Positions 1 to 7,702 are shown, counted from the first letter of the stretch. The stretch is 13,069 bases of DNA from JBEIDK01 sp040383485 (GCA_040383485.1 JBEIDK010000089.1:1-13069), one strand, 5' to 3'. The notes: generated by a model not told the origin, from the letters alone. Translations and numbers: made by a program.

Positions 1-815
1 CAGGAGGTACCTATACTAAGTTCTTTCCGAAAGGTTCAGCTGCTGGATGTGATTCAACAGCAATACTCAATCTTAGTTTTGCTTCACCTCCAGCGGTAAC
101 AGCCACATCAGTAAATGGTAATTGTGGATTACCAAACGCTACTGCTACGGCCACTGCCACAGGTGGTACTGGCAATTATCTTTACAGCTGGTCAAATGGC
201 GCCACAGGCAACTTTGTAACTGGCCTTTCTTCAGGCAACTATACAGTAACTGCTATTGACCAAAATGCATGTACCTCGTCATTTCAAGTTACAGTTACAA
301 GTAGCCCTGCAGCAGGTGTTTCACTTATTGCCAATGATACTTTGATTGAGCTTGGCGATTCTGTTAATCTTCAAATTATTGGAGCAGATACATATCAATG
401 GTCTCCTCCCATTGGTTTAAGTTGTAATAATTGTCCATCGGTTATAGCATCACCGCTAGAGTCAACTATCTATCAAGTAACTGGTACTGATAGTATAGGA
501 TGTGCTTATCTTTTAAAGGTAATAATAGCTGTTGAAATTAAGTTAAACGAAATATTTGTACCCGAAGCGTTTTCGCCAAATTCAGATGGGAATAATGATA
601 ATGTTTATGTGCGCGGAAGTGTAAAAGAATTTACGTTTTCGATTTTTAATCGTTGGGGCGAGCTGGTTTTTAGAACCCAAAATCAAAGTGAAGGTTGGGA
701 TGGTTCATTCAGGAATAAAGACCTAGATGCAGGTGTATTTGTTTACTACCTCACAGGATTTGACATAGCTGGAAATTCAATCAATAAAAAAGGAAATATA
801 ACTTTAGTAAAATAA
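1..815 (+). CDS. C-terminal part of a large SprB-repeat adhesin with T9SS type B sorting domain (5' end outside window)
   Basis: The frame is open from the window edge (first full codon at base 3) to the TAA at 813-815, giving 270 visible residues with no internal stop. The true start lies upstream; the TTG at 342 is only an internal codon. Residues about 38-100 carry a SprB-type repeat with the core YSWSNGATG...VTGLSSGNYTVTAID. A second beta-sandwich segment follows at about 105-175. Residues about 184-270 form a gliding-motility-associated C-terminal domain (CHU_C / TIGR04131 type): VPEAFSPNSDGNND, then FNRWGELVF, GWDG and a final beta strand. In known members this domain directs export through the type IX secretion system to the cell surface. 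The protein is probably a surface adhesin or gliding-related filament. It is followed after 6 bases by a PorP/SprF-family gene, the usual partner of type B cargo. Family assignment of the visible part is firm; the overall size and ligand cannot be known here. Confidence 0.9.
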   Translation, partial: GGTYTKFFPKGSAAGCDSTAILNLSFASPPAVTATSVNGNCGLPNATATATATGGTGNYLYSWSNGATGNFVTGLSSGNYTVTAIDQNACTSSFQVTVTSSPAAGVSLIANDTLIELGDSVNLQIIGADTYQWSPPIGLSCNNCPSVIASPLESTIYQVTGTDSIGCAYLLKVIIAVEIKLNEIFVPEAFSPNSDGNNDNVYVRGSVKEFTFSIFNRWGELVFRTQNQSEGWDGSFRNKDLDAGVFVYYLTGFDIAGNSINKKGNITLVK

Positions 816-821
816 AATAAA

Positions 822-1817
822 ATGAAGAATTTTAAACACAAACATTTGATAGTTTTTTGCACTCTAATTTTCACAAAAATAGCCGTAGCACAGGACGAAC
901 ACCTTACCCAATTTTATCAAAACGAGGCAAGCGTTAATCCAAGTTTAACGGGTGGGCCTGATGGAAGATTACGGATAAGTGCAAACTCAAAACAGCAATG
1001 GAATAGTATTGCAAGCCCATACACAACATCTGTTTTTGTGGTTGACAAAAGTGTAGTTACCACAAATAAAATGAGCATGTCGGGTGGCTTAATCTTTATG
1101 GCTGATAAGGCTGGAGATGCTAACCTACGAACAAGAAATGTAGCAGCAACAGTGTCTGCTAAAATAAAAACAAACCGAACAACGATGCTAGGTGCTGGAT
1201 TGCAAATTGGTTGGGTTCAAAAAAGTATTTCATTAAATGACTTGAGTTGGGATGCGCAATACAACGGTAAGTTTTACGATGCTTCCTTAAGTAATAACGA
1301 GCTGAGCAATGCAGCTACTTTCAGTAATATTAGAATTGCAACTGGATTATCATACATTGTAAATCGAGATAAATATCATAAATATAAAATAGGCATTTCG
1401 GGTTTTCATCTCTCGCAAAACAAAAATAGTTTTTACGGAAACGATAATGAAAAATTATACTCCCGATATAACCTTTTTGCAAGTGGAGAATTTGGCAACG
1501 AAAATACCAATATATGTTATTTGCCTAGTTTACTGACTCAAATTCAAGGCCCAAACTTTACTATTATTGGAGGAATGCTTGTAAGCTATAGAATGGGATT
1601 TGATTCTAGAAATACAAACGTCAATAAATCATCAGCATTACTCTGGGGCGTTCATTATAGATTTGCCGATGCAATTATACCAAGCTTACATTATGAATAT
1701 CGCCGAAAATTAAGATTTGGGTTAAGCTACGACATCAATATATCTAAGCTAACACCTGCAACATATGCAAGAGGTGGATTTGAGTTGTCATTCAATTATT
1801 TTGTTGGAGATAGGTAA
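822..1817 (+). CDS. PorP/SprF family type IX secretion system outer-membrane protein
   Basis: A 331-residue protein with a Sec signal peptide (residues 1-23, cleavage likely AVA|Q). The mature N-terminus, DEHLTQFYQNEASVNPSLTGG-like, matches the family hallmark of a Q-F-x-Q-x(4-6)-NP-x-L/Y-x-G motif. The rest has alternating hydrophobic and polar strands typical of an outer-membrane beta-barrel. It ends with the family-like segment YDINISKLTPATYARGGFELS before an aromatic terminal strand. Length and architecture fit TIGR03519 members. SprF is required for surface display of SprB in Flavobacterium, and paralogues are commonly encoded directly after genes for type B sorting-domain cargo. That is the arrangement here: 6 bases separate it from the upstream stop, so the two are almost certainly one transcript. 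The likely role is cargo-specific: holding or delivering the upstream adhesin at the outer membrane. It should not be called porP itself, because the core T9SS porP normally sits in a por/gld cluster and this is a cargo-linked paralogue. Confidence 0.9.
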   Translation: MKNFKHKHLIVFCTLIFTKIAVAQDEHLTQFYQNEASVNPSLTGGPDGRLRISANSKQQWNSIASPYTTSVFVVDKSVVTTNKMSMSGGLIFMADKAGDANLRTRNVAATVSAKIKTNRTTMLGAGLQIGWVQKSISLNDLSWDAQYNGKFYDASLSNNELSNAATFSNIRIATGLSYIVNRDKYHKYKIGISGFHLSQNKNSFYGNDNEKLYSRYNLFASGEFGNENTNICYLPSLLTQIQGPNFTIIGGMLVSYRMGFDSRNTNVNKSSALLWGVHYRFADAIIPSLHYEYRRKLRFGLSYDINISKLTPATYARGGFELSFNYFVGDR

Positions 1818-1847
1818 ATATTCAATGAGAATACAAATTTTTTTGGA

Positions 1848-2381
1848 TTGGTAGTTCAAATTGAAAAAATTATCAAAAAAAATAAGGACTCTTCAGATGT
1901 ACAAAGCGTTGCATCAGTAATTAAAGTAAATTTAATGGGTTTATTACGAAATACACTTAGGGATGATTATGAAAAGTTGATGCAATACATCAAACTATTT
2001 ATTGGTAAAATCATAAATAGGTGTTGGCTAAGCGTCGGGAACTGGTTAATATGTCGTGAAAAGGACAGTGAAAAGTGCTTCGGAAAAGGTCAAAAAGATG
2101 TTAATAAAGCAAAGTTTGTGAGATATTCTCAACTCAGCAGTCCAAAAATACTTATGGTCAATTGCGCTTTTATTATGTCGATTGAAGCTAAAATGGCATA
2201 TAGGAGCACTTACAGAAAGTTGACGATTTATTGGTCAAATCAAGCTTTAGGCTTCTTAGCACGATTTATATTTGAAGTAATTTTTACGCTTCGCAACCGC
2301 CAACTTCTTGCAGAATATAAGGATAGAACAATACCTTTGCATCATATTGTTAAAAATCAAAAAAGTTATTTAACAGAATAA
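1848..2381 (+). pseudogene. Weak open frame; possible decayed relic of a YhcG/DUF1016-family nuclease gene
   Basis: A 177-codon frame opens with TTG at 1848 and stops at 2379-2381, one base before the next gene. No strong start is visible and composition is odd (many Arg, Lys, Trp and Cys scattered). Three short stretches, in the right order, resemble DUF1016/PDDEXK_nuclease (YhcG) proteins. The first is residues 41-85 (YEKLMQYIK, IN-x2-W, VG, then SEK and FGKGQK), like the N-terminal helices with YW-x-IG and YGK. The second is residues 109-143 (IMSIE, then R-S-x-Y-x-K, then I-x-W-S), like LLMRIEN...FY.KEA...NWSVRE. The third is residues 148-156 (L-R-NRQLLAE), like the C-terminal LPNREELQAE. 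Spacing is repeatedly off by one residue, and the middle of the roughly 330-360-residue family is missing. I therefore infer an internally deleted, drifting gene rather than a working one. The alternative is a chance frame in non-coding DNA. The downstream promoter lies inside its 3' end, which fits a non-functional stretch. Confidence 0.35.
2308..2339 (+). promoter_or_regulatory. Bacteroidota-type promoter of the sensor kinase/response regulator operon
   Basis: TTG at 2308-2310 is followed after 21 bases by TACCTTTG at 2332-2339, a full match to the Bacteroidota -7 element TAnnTTTG at suitable spacing from a -33 TTG. Transcription would begin a few bases downstream, leaving a leader of about 35-40 bases before the ATG at 2383. 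This is inferred from consensus only. Confidence 0.5.
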
Positions 2382-2382
2382 T

Positions 2383-5300
2383 ATGATTCATAAAATAAGA
2401 ATTAAATTTTGGTGGGTATTACTGTTTGCGTTTTCATTTATTCTCATAAATTCAATTCATTCTTGCAAACAACAAAGTAAGTCTGAAAGCAATAAAAAAC
2501 TGACTATTGGTTCTTTAAAAAATGCAATTGGTGTAGAAATGAATAGTGAAAGCATTTTGGCACCAGTTGCAGTCAATGCCAAACAAGGTAAAACATATAC
2601 CATCGATTTACCAAAAAATACAAAACTTCAGTCAGATTACGGAATTTATAGTGGCTATAGTTATATGCCTAATTTAACAACAAGAGATGGTTTGGCCTTA
2701 GATGTTATTACAAGAGGAGATAAAAGTTGCTTATGTGATAGAAATGGTAATCTTTGGTTTGGAACTGGAAGTGGCGGTGTAAGCCGTTATGACGGAAAAA
2801 ATTTCAAAAATTTTACTACTGAACATGGTTTAGCAAACAATCTTGTTTGGAGTATAATAGAGGACAAACATGGTAATGTTTGGTTCGGCACTAATGATGG
2901 TGTGAGTTGTTATAATGGAAATTCATTCATCAATTTTACCCAGGAACAAGGTTTAATTAATAATGCTGTTAGGAGCATAACTGAAGATAAATATGGAAAT
3001 TTATGGTTTTGCACCGAAGGAGGTATCAGCCGATTTGATGGAATGAATTTCATAAATTACTCCAACAAAGATGGCCTTCCTGATAATATTATTATTAGTA
3101 GTTTAAATGATAAAAATGGTAATTTATGGTTTGGAACACATGATGGCGGTGTAATAAGCCATACAATAAAAAACACAAATATTTCTTGCCTAAAAAATAC
3201 ATGTAATCATAATCTAAAAGTTCGAAGCGATTTTGATTTACATAAAAAAGAAATTGCTAAAGGTTTCGTTAGATTTTCAAAGATGCATGGGCTAAACAGA
3301 AATACAATACAATGCATTTACGAAGATAATGATGGCAATATTTTGTTTGGTACTTATGGTGGAGGAGTTTACCAATTTGATGCAAATCAATTGAACAACC
3401 CTTGCCAATTAAAAACTTGCCAACACAATTTAATCCTTAAAAAAGAATTCATTGAGCATGCAAAAGTTATTTCAAAATGTATAAAAGAACTAAATAATAA
3501 AATTGGCCCTAGTAAAGTAATAAACCACATTGCAGGCGATAGTAAAGGTAACATTTGGTTTGCTACAGAATTAGGAGTTTGTTATTATGACCAAAAGAAA
3601 TTCACGTATTTTACCACTGAACAAGGCCTGAGCAATAATAACGTTACTTCTGTTTTAGAAGATAAAAGAAGCAACATTTGGTTCGGTACCTTTGGTGGTG
3701 GAATTGATTTATACAATGGAAAAGGAATTGTTAATTACCTCAAGAAACAAGGTTTAGTAAATAATTTTATAACAAGTATTTTAGAAGATAAAAGCGGCAC
3801 AATGTATTTTGCTGACTATAATCAAGGATTAACAATCTTTGATGGTCACAACATATCTTTTTTGGAATTAAGTAAGCTACCTGGCAATAAAAATATTACT
3901 TGTCTATTTTTTAACAAAAGTGGGCAATTGGGTTTTAGCATGCTCGGCAATGGCATTTGTTTATACGACGGAAAAAAAATTACAAATTATACAACAGAAA
4001 ATGGTTTAATAGATAACAATACAACTGTATGCATAAAAGATAATAAAGAAAATCTTTGGATTGCTACGGAAAATGGTGTGAGTTACTTTGACGGGATTAA
4101 GTTTTTTAATTACACAACTGCTCAAGGTCTTTTGCACAATTATGTGTTTTGCATGCATGAAGATAGTGCGGGTAACATCTGGTTTGGAACACGAGGTGGT
4201 TTAAGTTGCTTCAATGGTAAGTTTTTCACAAATTATACAGTTAAGCAAGGTTTAGCAAATAATTACATCTACTGCATTACCGAAGATAAATTTAAAAACC
4301 TCTGGTTAGCAACCGATGCGGGGGCATGTAGATACGATGGTAAAAGTTTTTTGAATTTTACCACAACACAAGGTTTACCCAATAATGTAGTAACTCAAAT
4401 TCTAATTTCAAATGAACAACATATTGTGTTAGGTACTAATCAAGGTTTAGGGGTATTTACTAACTTTAAAAGAAAAAAATCATATGAAAATATCAAAGAA
4501 ACAGATGGGCAGCAGTATGAGACATCTATTCCTGTAATTAATAATTTAAGCAATAGCCAATTAAGTACTTATTCACCTACAATTGAAATTTACAACTCAA
4601 CTACAGGCTATCCTATAAATGATGTAAATTTTGGCTGCAATGGCATGTACAAAGATAACAAAGGAATAATCTGGGTTGGAACAGGCTCTGACAGAACAGG
4701 CCTTGTTCGGTTTGATTACCATGCCTTAAACAAAAACAAAAAACCACTCAACTTGACACTTCAAAGTATTAAAATTAATCAACAAAATATTTGTTGGTAT
4801 AATTTAATCAATCATAAAAGCGATAATAAATTAGATGCTCAACAAGAATTTCTGATGTTGGATAAGTCATTAAACGATGAAGAAAGAAAAAATGAAAGAC
4901 TCCAATTTGGAGACATCAAATTCAACAGTCTAAGTAAATTTTACAATTTGCCTCAAAAACTTATTTTACCCTATCATTTAAATACCATTACATTTGAATT
5001 TGCAGCTATTGAACCAGCACGTCCCAAATTAGTGAAGTATCAAACTAAGCTTGAAGGATATGATGAAGCTTGGGAACCCATAAGCATCAAAAAAGAAGTA
5101 ACCTATGGTAACTTAAGCGAAGGTTCATATACATTTAAAGTAAGGGCGGCAAATCAGTATGATGTTTGGAACAAGCCAATAAGTTACAGCTTTACCATTT
5201 TACCACCATATTATAGAACATGGTGGGCCTATTGTTTTTACTTGATTGGATTTGGTTGCATTGTTTTAGGTTATAATCATTTGAAGCAAAGAAATGCAAT

Positions 5301-5886
5301 AAAACTTGCACAACTAATTATACAAAAGCAAGATGAAGAAAAACAAAGAATCTCAAGAGATTTACACGATGATTTGGGTCAAGAATTGTCATATTTAAAA
5401 ATGAACAGTGAAATAAAAAACAAACCAAGCATAGATAGAATTTTAAATAAATTAAGAGCTATTTCATATAATCTGAGTCCAGTTAAAATAATAGATTCTT
5501 CAATTAAAGATTTAATAACTGAATTAATAACAGAGGCAGAAAAAAGCAATTTGTTTTTCAGCTATGAATTAGACGATATTTTCATTAAAAGTAATGAGGT
5601 TAAAATTAATATTTATCGCATTGTACAAGAAGCGTTGACTAACACAATAAAACACTCTAAAGCAGAAAATATACGCATAACACTAAAAAAAATAGATACT
5701 TATTTAGTATTAGAAATACAAGACAATGGAATTGGAATTTCATCACAAAAAAACAATAAGGCAATTGGTTTAAGCTCTATGAAAGAACGTGCAAAAATTA
5801 TCAAAGCAAACATTACAATTGAAACAAACCATTTAGGTACATTACTAAAACTAAAGCTAAAGTTGCCCATAGAAGCAGCAACGTAG
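2383..5886 (+). CDS. Two-component sensor histidine kinase with 14-blade propeller sensor, Y_Y_Y domain and HisKA_3/HATPase_c core
   Basis: A 1167-residue membrane sensor kinase. The N-terminus (residues 7-27) is a hydrophobic signal ending in a possible lipobox with Cys28. Residues about 100-775 hold 14 repeats of the two-component-regulator propeller type (GN-L/I-W-F-G-T, YDG, FTT-x-x-GL-x-NN) with a 41-42-residue period, enough for two seven-bladed propellers. Blades 4-5 and 5-6 are spaced 71-72 residues because of two Cys/His insertions. Residues about 865-940 match a Y_Y_Y domain, and a single membrane helix lies near 947-965. The kinase has H-box RISRDLHDDLGQ (phosphoacceptor His995), an N box around E1083-N1087-H1091, G1 box DNGIGI (1114-1119) and G2 near G1129. 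The stretch between the H box and the second dimerisation helix looks shorter than in most HisKA_3 proteins. There is no fused receiver or AraC domain, unlike classical hybrid HTCS proteins. The sensor presumably reads a periplasmic signal and phosphorylates the regulator encoded 27 bases downstream. In Bacteroidota many such propeller sensors respond to glycans, but nothing here identifies the ligand and no sugar-uptake genes are nearby. Confidence 0.93.
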   Translation: MIHKIRIKFWWVLLFAFSFILINSIHSCKQQSKSESNKKLTIGSLKNAIGVEMNSESILAPVAVNAKQGKTYTIDLPKNTKLQSDYGIYSGYSYMPNLTTRDGLALDVITRGDKSCLCDRNGNLWFGTGSGGVSRYDGKNFKNFTTEHGLANNLVWSIIEDKHGNVWFGTNDGVSCYNGNSFINFTQEQGLINNAVRSITEDKYGNLWFCTEGGISRFDGMNFINYSNKDGLPDNIIISSLNDKNGNLWFGTHDGGVISHTIKNTNISCLKNTCNHNLKVRSDFDLHKKEIAKGFVRFSKMHGLNRNTIQCIYEDNDGNILFGTYGGGVYQFDANQLNNPCQLKTCQHNLILKKEFIEHAKVISKCIKELNNKIGPSKVINHIAGDSKGNIWFATELGVCYYDQKKFTYFTTEQGLSNNNVTSVLEDKRSNIWFGTFGGGIDLYNGKGIVNYLKKQGLVNNFITSILEDKSGTMYFADYNQGLTIFDGHNISFLELSKLPGNKNITCLFFNKSGQLGFSMLGNGICLYDGKKITNYTTENGLIDNNTTVCIKDNKENLWIATENGVSYFDGIKFFNYTTAQGLLHNYVFCMHEDSAGNIWFGTRGGLSCFNGKFFTNYTVKQGLANNYIYCITEDKFKNLWLATDAGACRYDGKSFLNFTTTQGLPNNVVTQILISNEQHIVLGTNQGLGVFTNFKRKKSYENIKETDGQQYETSIPVINNLSNSQLSTYSPTIEIYNSTTGYPINDVNFGCNGMYKDNKGIIWVGTGSDRTGLVRFDYHALNKNKKPLNLTLQSIKINQQNICWYNLINHKSDNKLDAQQEFLMLDKSLNDEERKNERLQFGDIKFNSLSKFYNLPQKLILPYHLNTITFEFAAIEPARPKLVKYQTKLEGYDEAWEPISIKKEVTYGNLSEGSYTFKVRAANQYDVWNKPISYSFTILPPYYRTWWAYCFYLIGFGCIVLGYNHLKQRNAIKLAQLIIQKQDEEKQRISRDLHDDLGQELSYLKMNSEIKNKPSIDRILNKLRAISYNLSPVKIIDSSIKDLITELITEAEKSNLFFSYELDDIFIKSNEVKINIYRIVQEALTNTIKHSKAENIRITLKKIDTYLVLEIQDNGIGISSQKNNKAIGLSSMKERAKIIKANITIETNHLGTLLKLKLKLPIEAAT
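3178..3264 (+). repeat. Cys/His insertion module, copy 1 (coding, sensor residues 266-294)
   Basis: This segment lies between propeller blades 4 and 5 of the sensor kinase. It has the residue pattern C269-x4-C274-x-H276-N-L-x5-F284-x2-H287-x-K-x-I-x-K. The same pattern with identical spacing recurs 72 residues later. The DNA of the two copies has diverged, so the duplication is not recent. Confidence 0.75.
3394..3480 (+). repeat. Cys/His insertion module, copy 2 (coding, sensor residues 338-366)
   Basis: This is the second copy of the module, between blades 5 and 6: C341-x4-C346-x-H348-N-L-x5-F356-x2-H359-x-K-x-I-x-K, followed by an additional Cys366. Two Cys and two His per module could bind a metal ion, or the Cys pairs could form disulfides in the periplasm. 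Both are inferences. Confidence 0.75.
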
Positions 5887-5913
5887 TTAATTAAAAAAAA
5901 CAGTTGTACACAC

Positions 5914-6570
5914 ATGAATATAATAAAGTTAATTATTGCCGATGACCATCACCTTATTAGGTTAGGATTAAAAAATGTTTTAAGCACCAATGCTAATTTA
6001 GAATTATTGCATGAATTTGATAATGGTTTAGATGCTTTAAATTACATACTAAATAACCGGCCAGATTTGGCCATTCTTGATATTGATATGCATGGCATGT
6101 CAGGATTAGATGTATGTAAAGTTGTTCGCGAAAAAAAACTATCAACTAAAATACTTTTCTTAACCATGTTAAATCAAGAAACAGTTTTTAATAAAGCACG
6201 TGAGCTTGGCGCTAATGGCTATTTACTGAAAGATTTTATTTTAGAAGAAATATTTATTGCCATTGAAACAATTTTTAATGATACCTTTTATTTTAGTGAT
6301 AATTTACAACTCAAATTAAATAACGATTTCAGTAAATTTGTTATTGATAAATCTTTGATAGAAAAACTTTCAAGGTTAACCGAAACAGAGAAAAAAATTC
6401 TTAAATTAATCGCTTCCAATTTTAATTCTGAGCAAATAGCCGGAAAACTTTTTACTTCACCTCACACTGTAAAAACGCACAGAAAAAATATTTCTAATAA
6501 ACTTGAACTAGAAAATGAACAAAATAACTTACTCAAGTTCGCAGTTAAAAATAAAATGTATTTAGATTGA
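5914..6570 (+). CDS. NarL/FixJ-family response regulator (receiver + LuxR-type HTH)
   Basis: A 218-residue DNA-binding response regulator and the evident partner of the upstream kinase; 27 bases separate the two genes and no terminator lies between. The receiver domain is at residues 4-120. Its acidic pocket is D10-D11, the phosphoacceptor is D56 (LAILDIDMHGMSG context), T84 is the switch residue and K106 the conserved lysine. The LuxR/GerE helix-turn-helix is at about 152-215: LTETEKKILKLIA, then a recognition helix around TVKTHRKNISNKL. Kinases of the HisKA_3 class normally pair with NarL-type regulators, which agrees with this pairing. The start ATG has no Shine-Dalgarno sequence, as is usual in Bacteroidota. 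Targets are unknown; the operon itself and the neighbouring envelope genes are only possible candidates. Confidence 0.95.
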   Translation: MNIIKLIIADDHHLIRLGLKNVLSTNANLELLHEFDNGLDALNYILNNRPDLAILDIDMHGMSGLDVCKVVREKKLSTKILFLTMLNQETVFNKARELGANGYLLKDFILEEIFIAIETIFNDTFYFSDNLQLKLNNDFSKFVIDKSLIEKLSRLTETEKKILKLIASNFNSEQIAGKLFTSPHTVKTHRKNISNKLELENEQNNLLKFAVKNKMYLD

Positions 6571-6985
6571 TTTGTGAAGTTTTTACAAATAATTAAATCG
6601 TAAATCCCAAACTATGAAAAGATTTACAGCATAAAGAGCCACTAAAAAAGAAACAACTCGCAGTATTAGACCACATTCCAAGCCCATTTTATTTTTTTCA
6701 AAAGCCTAGTGCAAAACTTTGAAAAGTACCTATGCAAAAATAATAAAGAGCTTGTTAACTTTCATTGTCGACCAACACAAAAAGCCAGTGTAAAACACAA
6801 CGGATGATAGATTGGTTAAATAAAAACAACACATTTACAAAATGACGGGTTTGGATGATTAATTGCAAGTTCCGTTATCATTTATAACTTAGGTGCTTGC
6901 CGCCTCTGTAAAGACCCGAATGCCGCCAATTCACTAAGCTCCAAAAAACGTAATTTAATTGAAATGAATTTTTTTTGTACGATGA
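6571..6985. other. 415-base intergenic region between convergent genes, no gene seen
   Basis: I find no convincing gene here on either strand; open frames are only a handful of codons long. Visible structure is weak. There is a 6-bp inverted repeat just after the regulator stop (6570-6575 / 6585-6590), a 7-bp inverted repeat GTAAATC/GATTTAC (6600-6606 / 6621-6627), and an imperfect repeat of AAAAGCC(T)AGTG-AAAAC at about 6700 and 6780. Near 6888-6937 there is a locally GC-richer patch with two TGCCGCC copies flanked by CTTAGGTG and CACTAAG, which could pair with one bulge. None of these is followed by a U-rich run on the coding side, so I do not call terminators. Confidence 0.6.
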
Positions 6986-7672
6986 TTAAATAAGATTTAA
7001 TCTTTTCATTAAATTGTCTTTATATGAACGGCTAATTGGAATTATCTGTTCATTAATATTTACAGCATTATCTTCAATTTCACGAATCTTATCTAGCCTA
7101 ATAATATATGAACGATGCACCCTAGCAAATTCTTTTTGTGGAAGCTTTTGCTCAATAGACTTCATTGTCGACAAAACAGTATATCTGCCATGAACAGTAT
7201 AAATATTTACATAATCCGCTAATGCTTCTATCCAATTTATATCCTTTACATCTATCTTTATTAGGCGACTATCTTTCTTAATAAAAATATCAGTTGCCCC
7301 TTCATTACTTACTTGTAAAGTATCATTTATTTCTCTTGCTTTATCTACTCCTTTTAAAAATCTTGAGTACTCAACTGGTTTAACAAGAAAATCAGTAACG
7401 TTATAATCAAATGCCTCTGCACCATATTCTTTATTTATAGTTACGAATATAATTTGTGGTAAGTCATGAAAGTTACGGATAAACTCAAGACCACTCATTT
7501 CGGGCATTTCAATATCAAGAAAAATCAAATCAATTTTTTGTGAACGAATAATATTTAATGCCTCAGCAGCGTTAGCACACACTGCATTTAGAGTTAAATT
7601 TTCTGTACGTTCTACACATTGCTTTAATGCTAGTCTAGAAAGTTCATCATCATCTACAATAATACAATTCAT
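6986..7672 (-). CDS. LytTR-family (LytR/AlgR) response regulator, orphan
   Basis: A 228-residue response regulator. The receiver domain is at residues 2-115, with acidic residues D7-D9, phosphoacceptor D53 (IFLDIEMPEMSG), T78 and K98 (FLVKPV). The LytTR DNA-binding domain is at about 125-226, with the signature FARVHRSYIIRLDKI at 182-196 and the IPISRSY segment near the end. Length and layout are standard for Bacteroidota LytTR regulators. These usually pair with a LytS/His_kinase-type (PF06580) sensor, but no such kinase is in the window. The gene lies on the same strand as, and 211 bases downstream of, the TPR-caspase gene. It appears to have its own promoter (7703-7736), so co-regulation with that gene is possible but not shown. 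The ATG at 7672 is preceded by an A/T-rich stretch without a Shine-Dalgarno site. Confidence 0.95.
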   Translation of the reverse strand: MNCIIVDDDELSRLALKQCVERTENLTLNAVCANAAEALNIIRSQKIDLIFLDIEMPEMSGLEFIRNFHDLPQIIFVTINKEYGAEAFDYNVTDFLVKPVEYSRFLKGVDKAREINDTLQVSNEGATDIFIKKDSRLIKIDVKDINWIEALADYVNIYTVHGRYTVLSTMKSIEQKLPQKEFARVHRSYIIRLDKIREIEDNAVNINEQIIPISRSYKDNLMKRLNLI

Positions 7673-7702
7673 TTTTTATTTCAATATTATTTACAATAAG
7701 TA

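Noticed and set aside
342..815. A separate 157-residue gene starting at TTG 342
   Set aside because: The same frame is open to the window edge and encodes a SprB repeat upstream, so this is the interior of a longer gene.
5700..5915. Minus-strand open frame of 71 codons opposite the kinase C-terminus
   Set aside because: It lies opposite the G1/G2 boxes of a clear histidine kinase; shadow frame with no independent support.
6570..6590. Inverted repeat ATTTGT/ACAAAT just after the NarL-type regulator, as a terminator
   Set aside because: The stem is only 6 bp, nearly all A/T, and no T run follows on the plus strand.
6984..7002. Palindrome GATTAAAT-AAG-ATTTAATC at the end of the LytTR gene, as a terminator
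   Set aside because: It overlaps the last codons, has very low GC, and is followed on the minus strand by an A run, not a T run.
6761..7172. Exact 12-base match TTCATTGTCGAC at 6761-6772 and 7161-7172
   Set aside because: One copy is in coding sequence; a single 12-mer match within 13 kb is expected by chance at about this rate.
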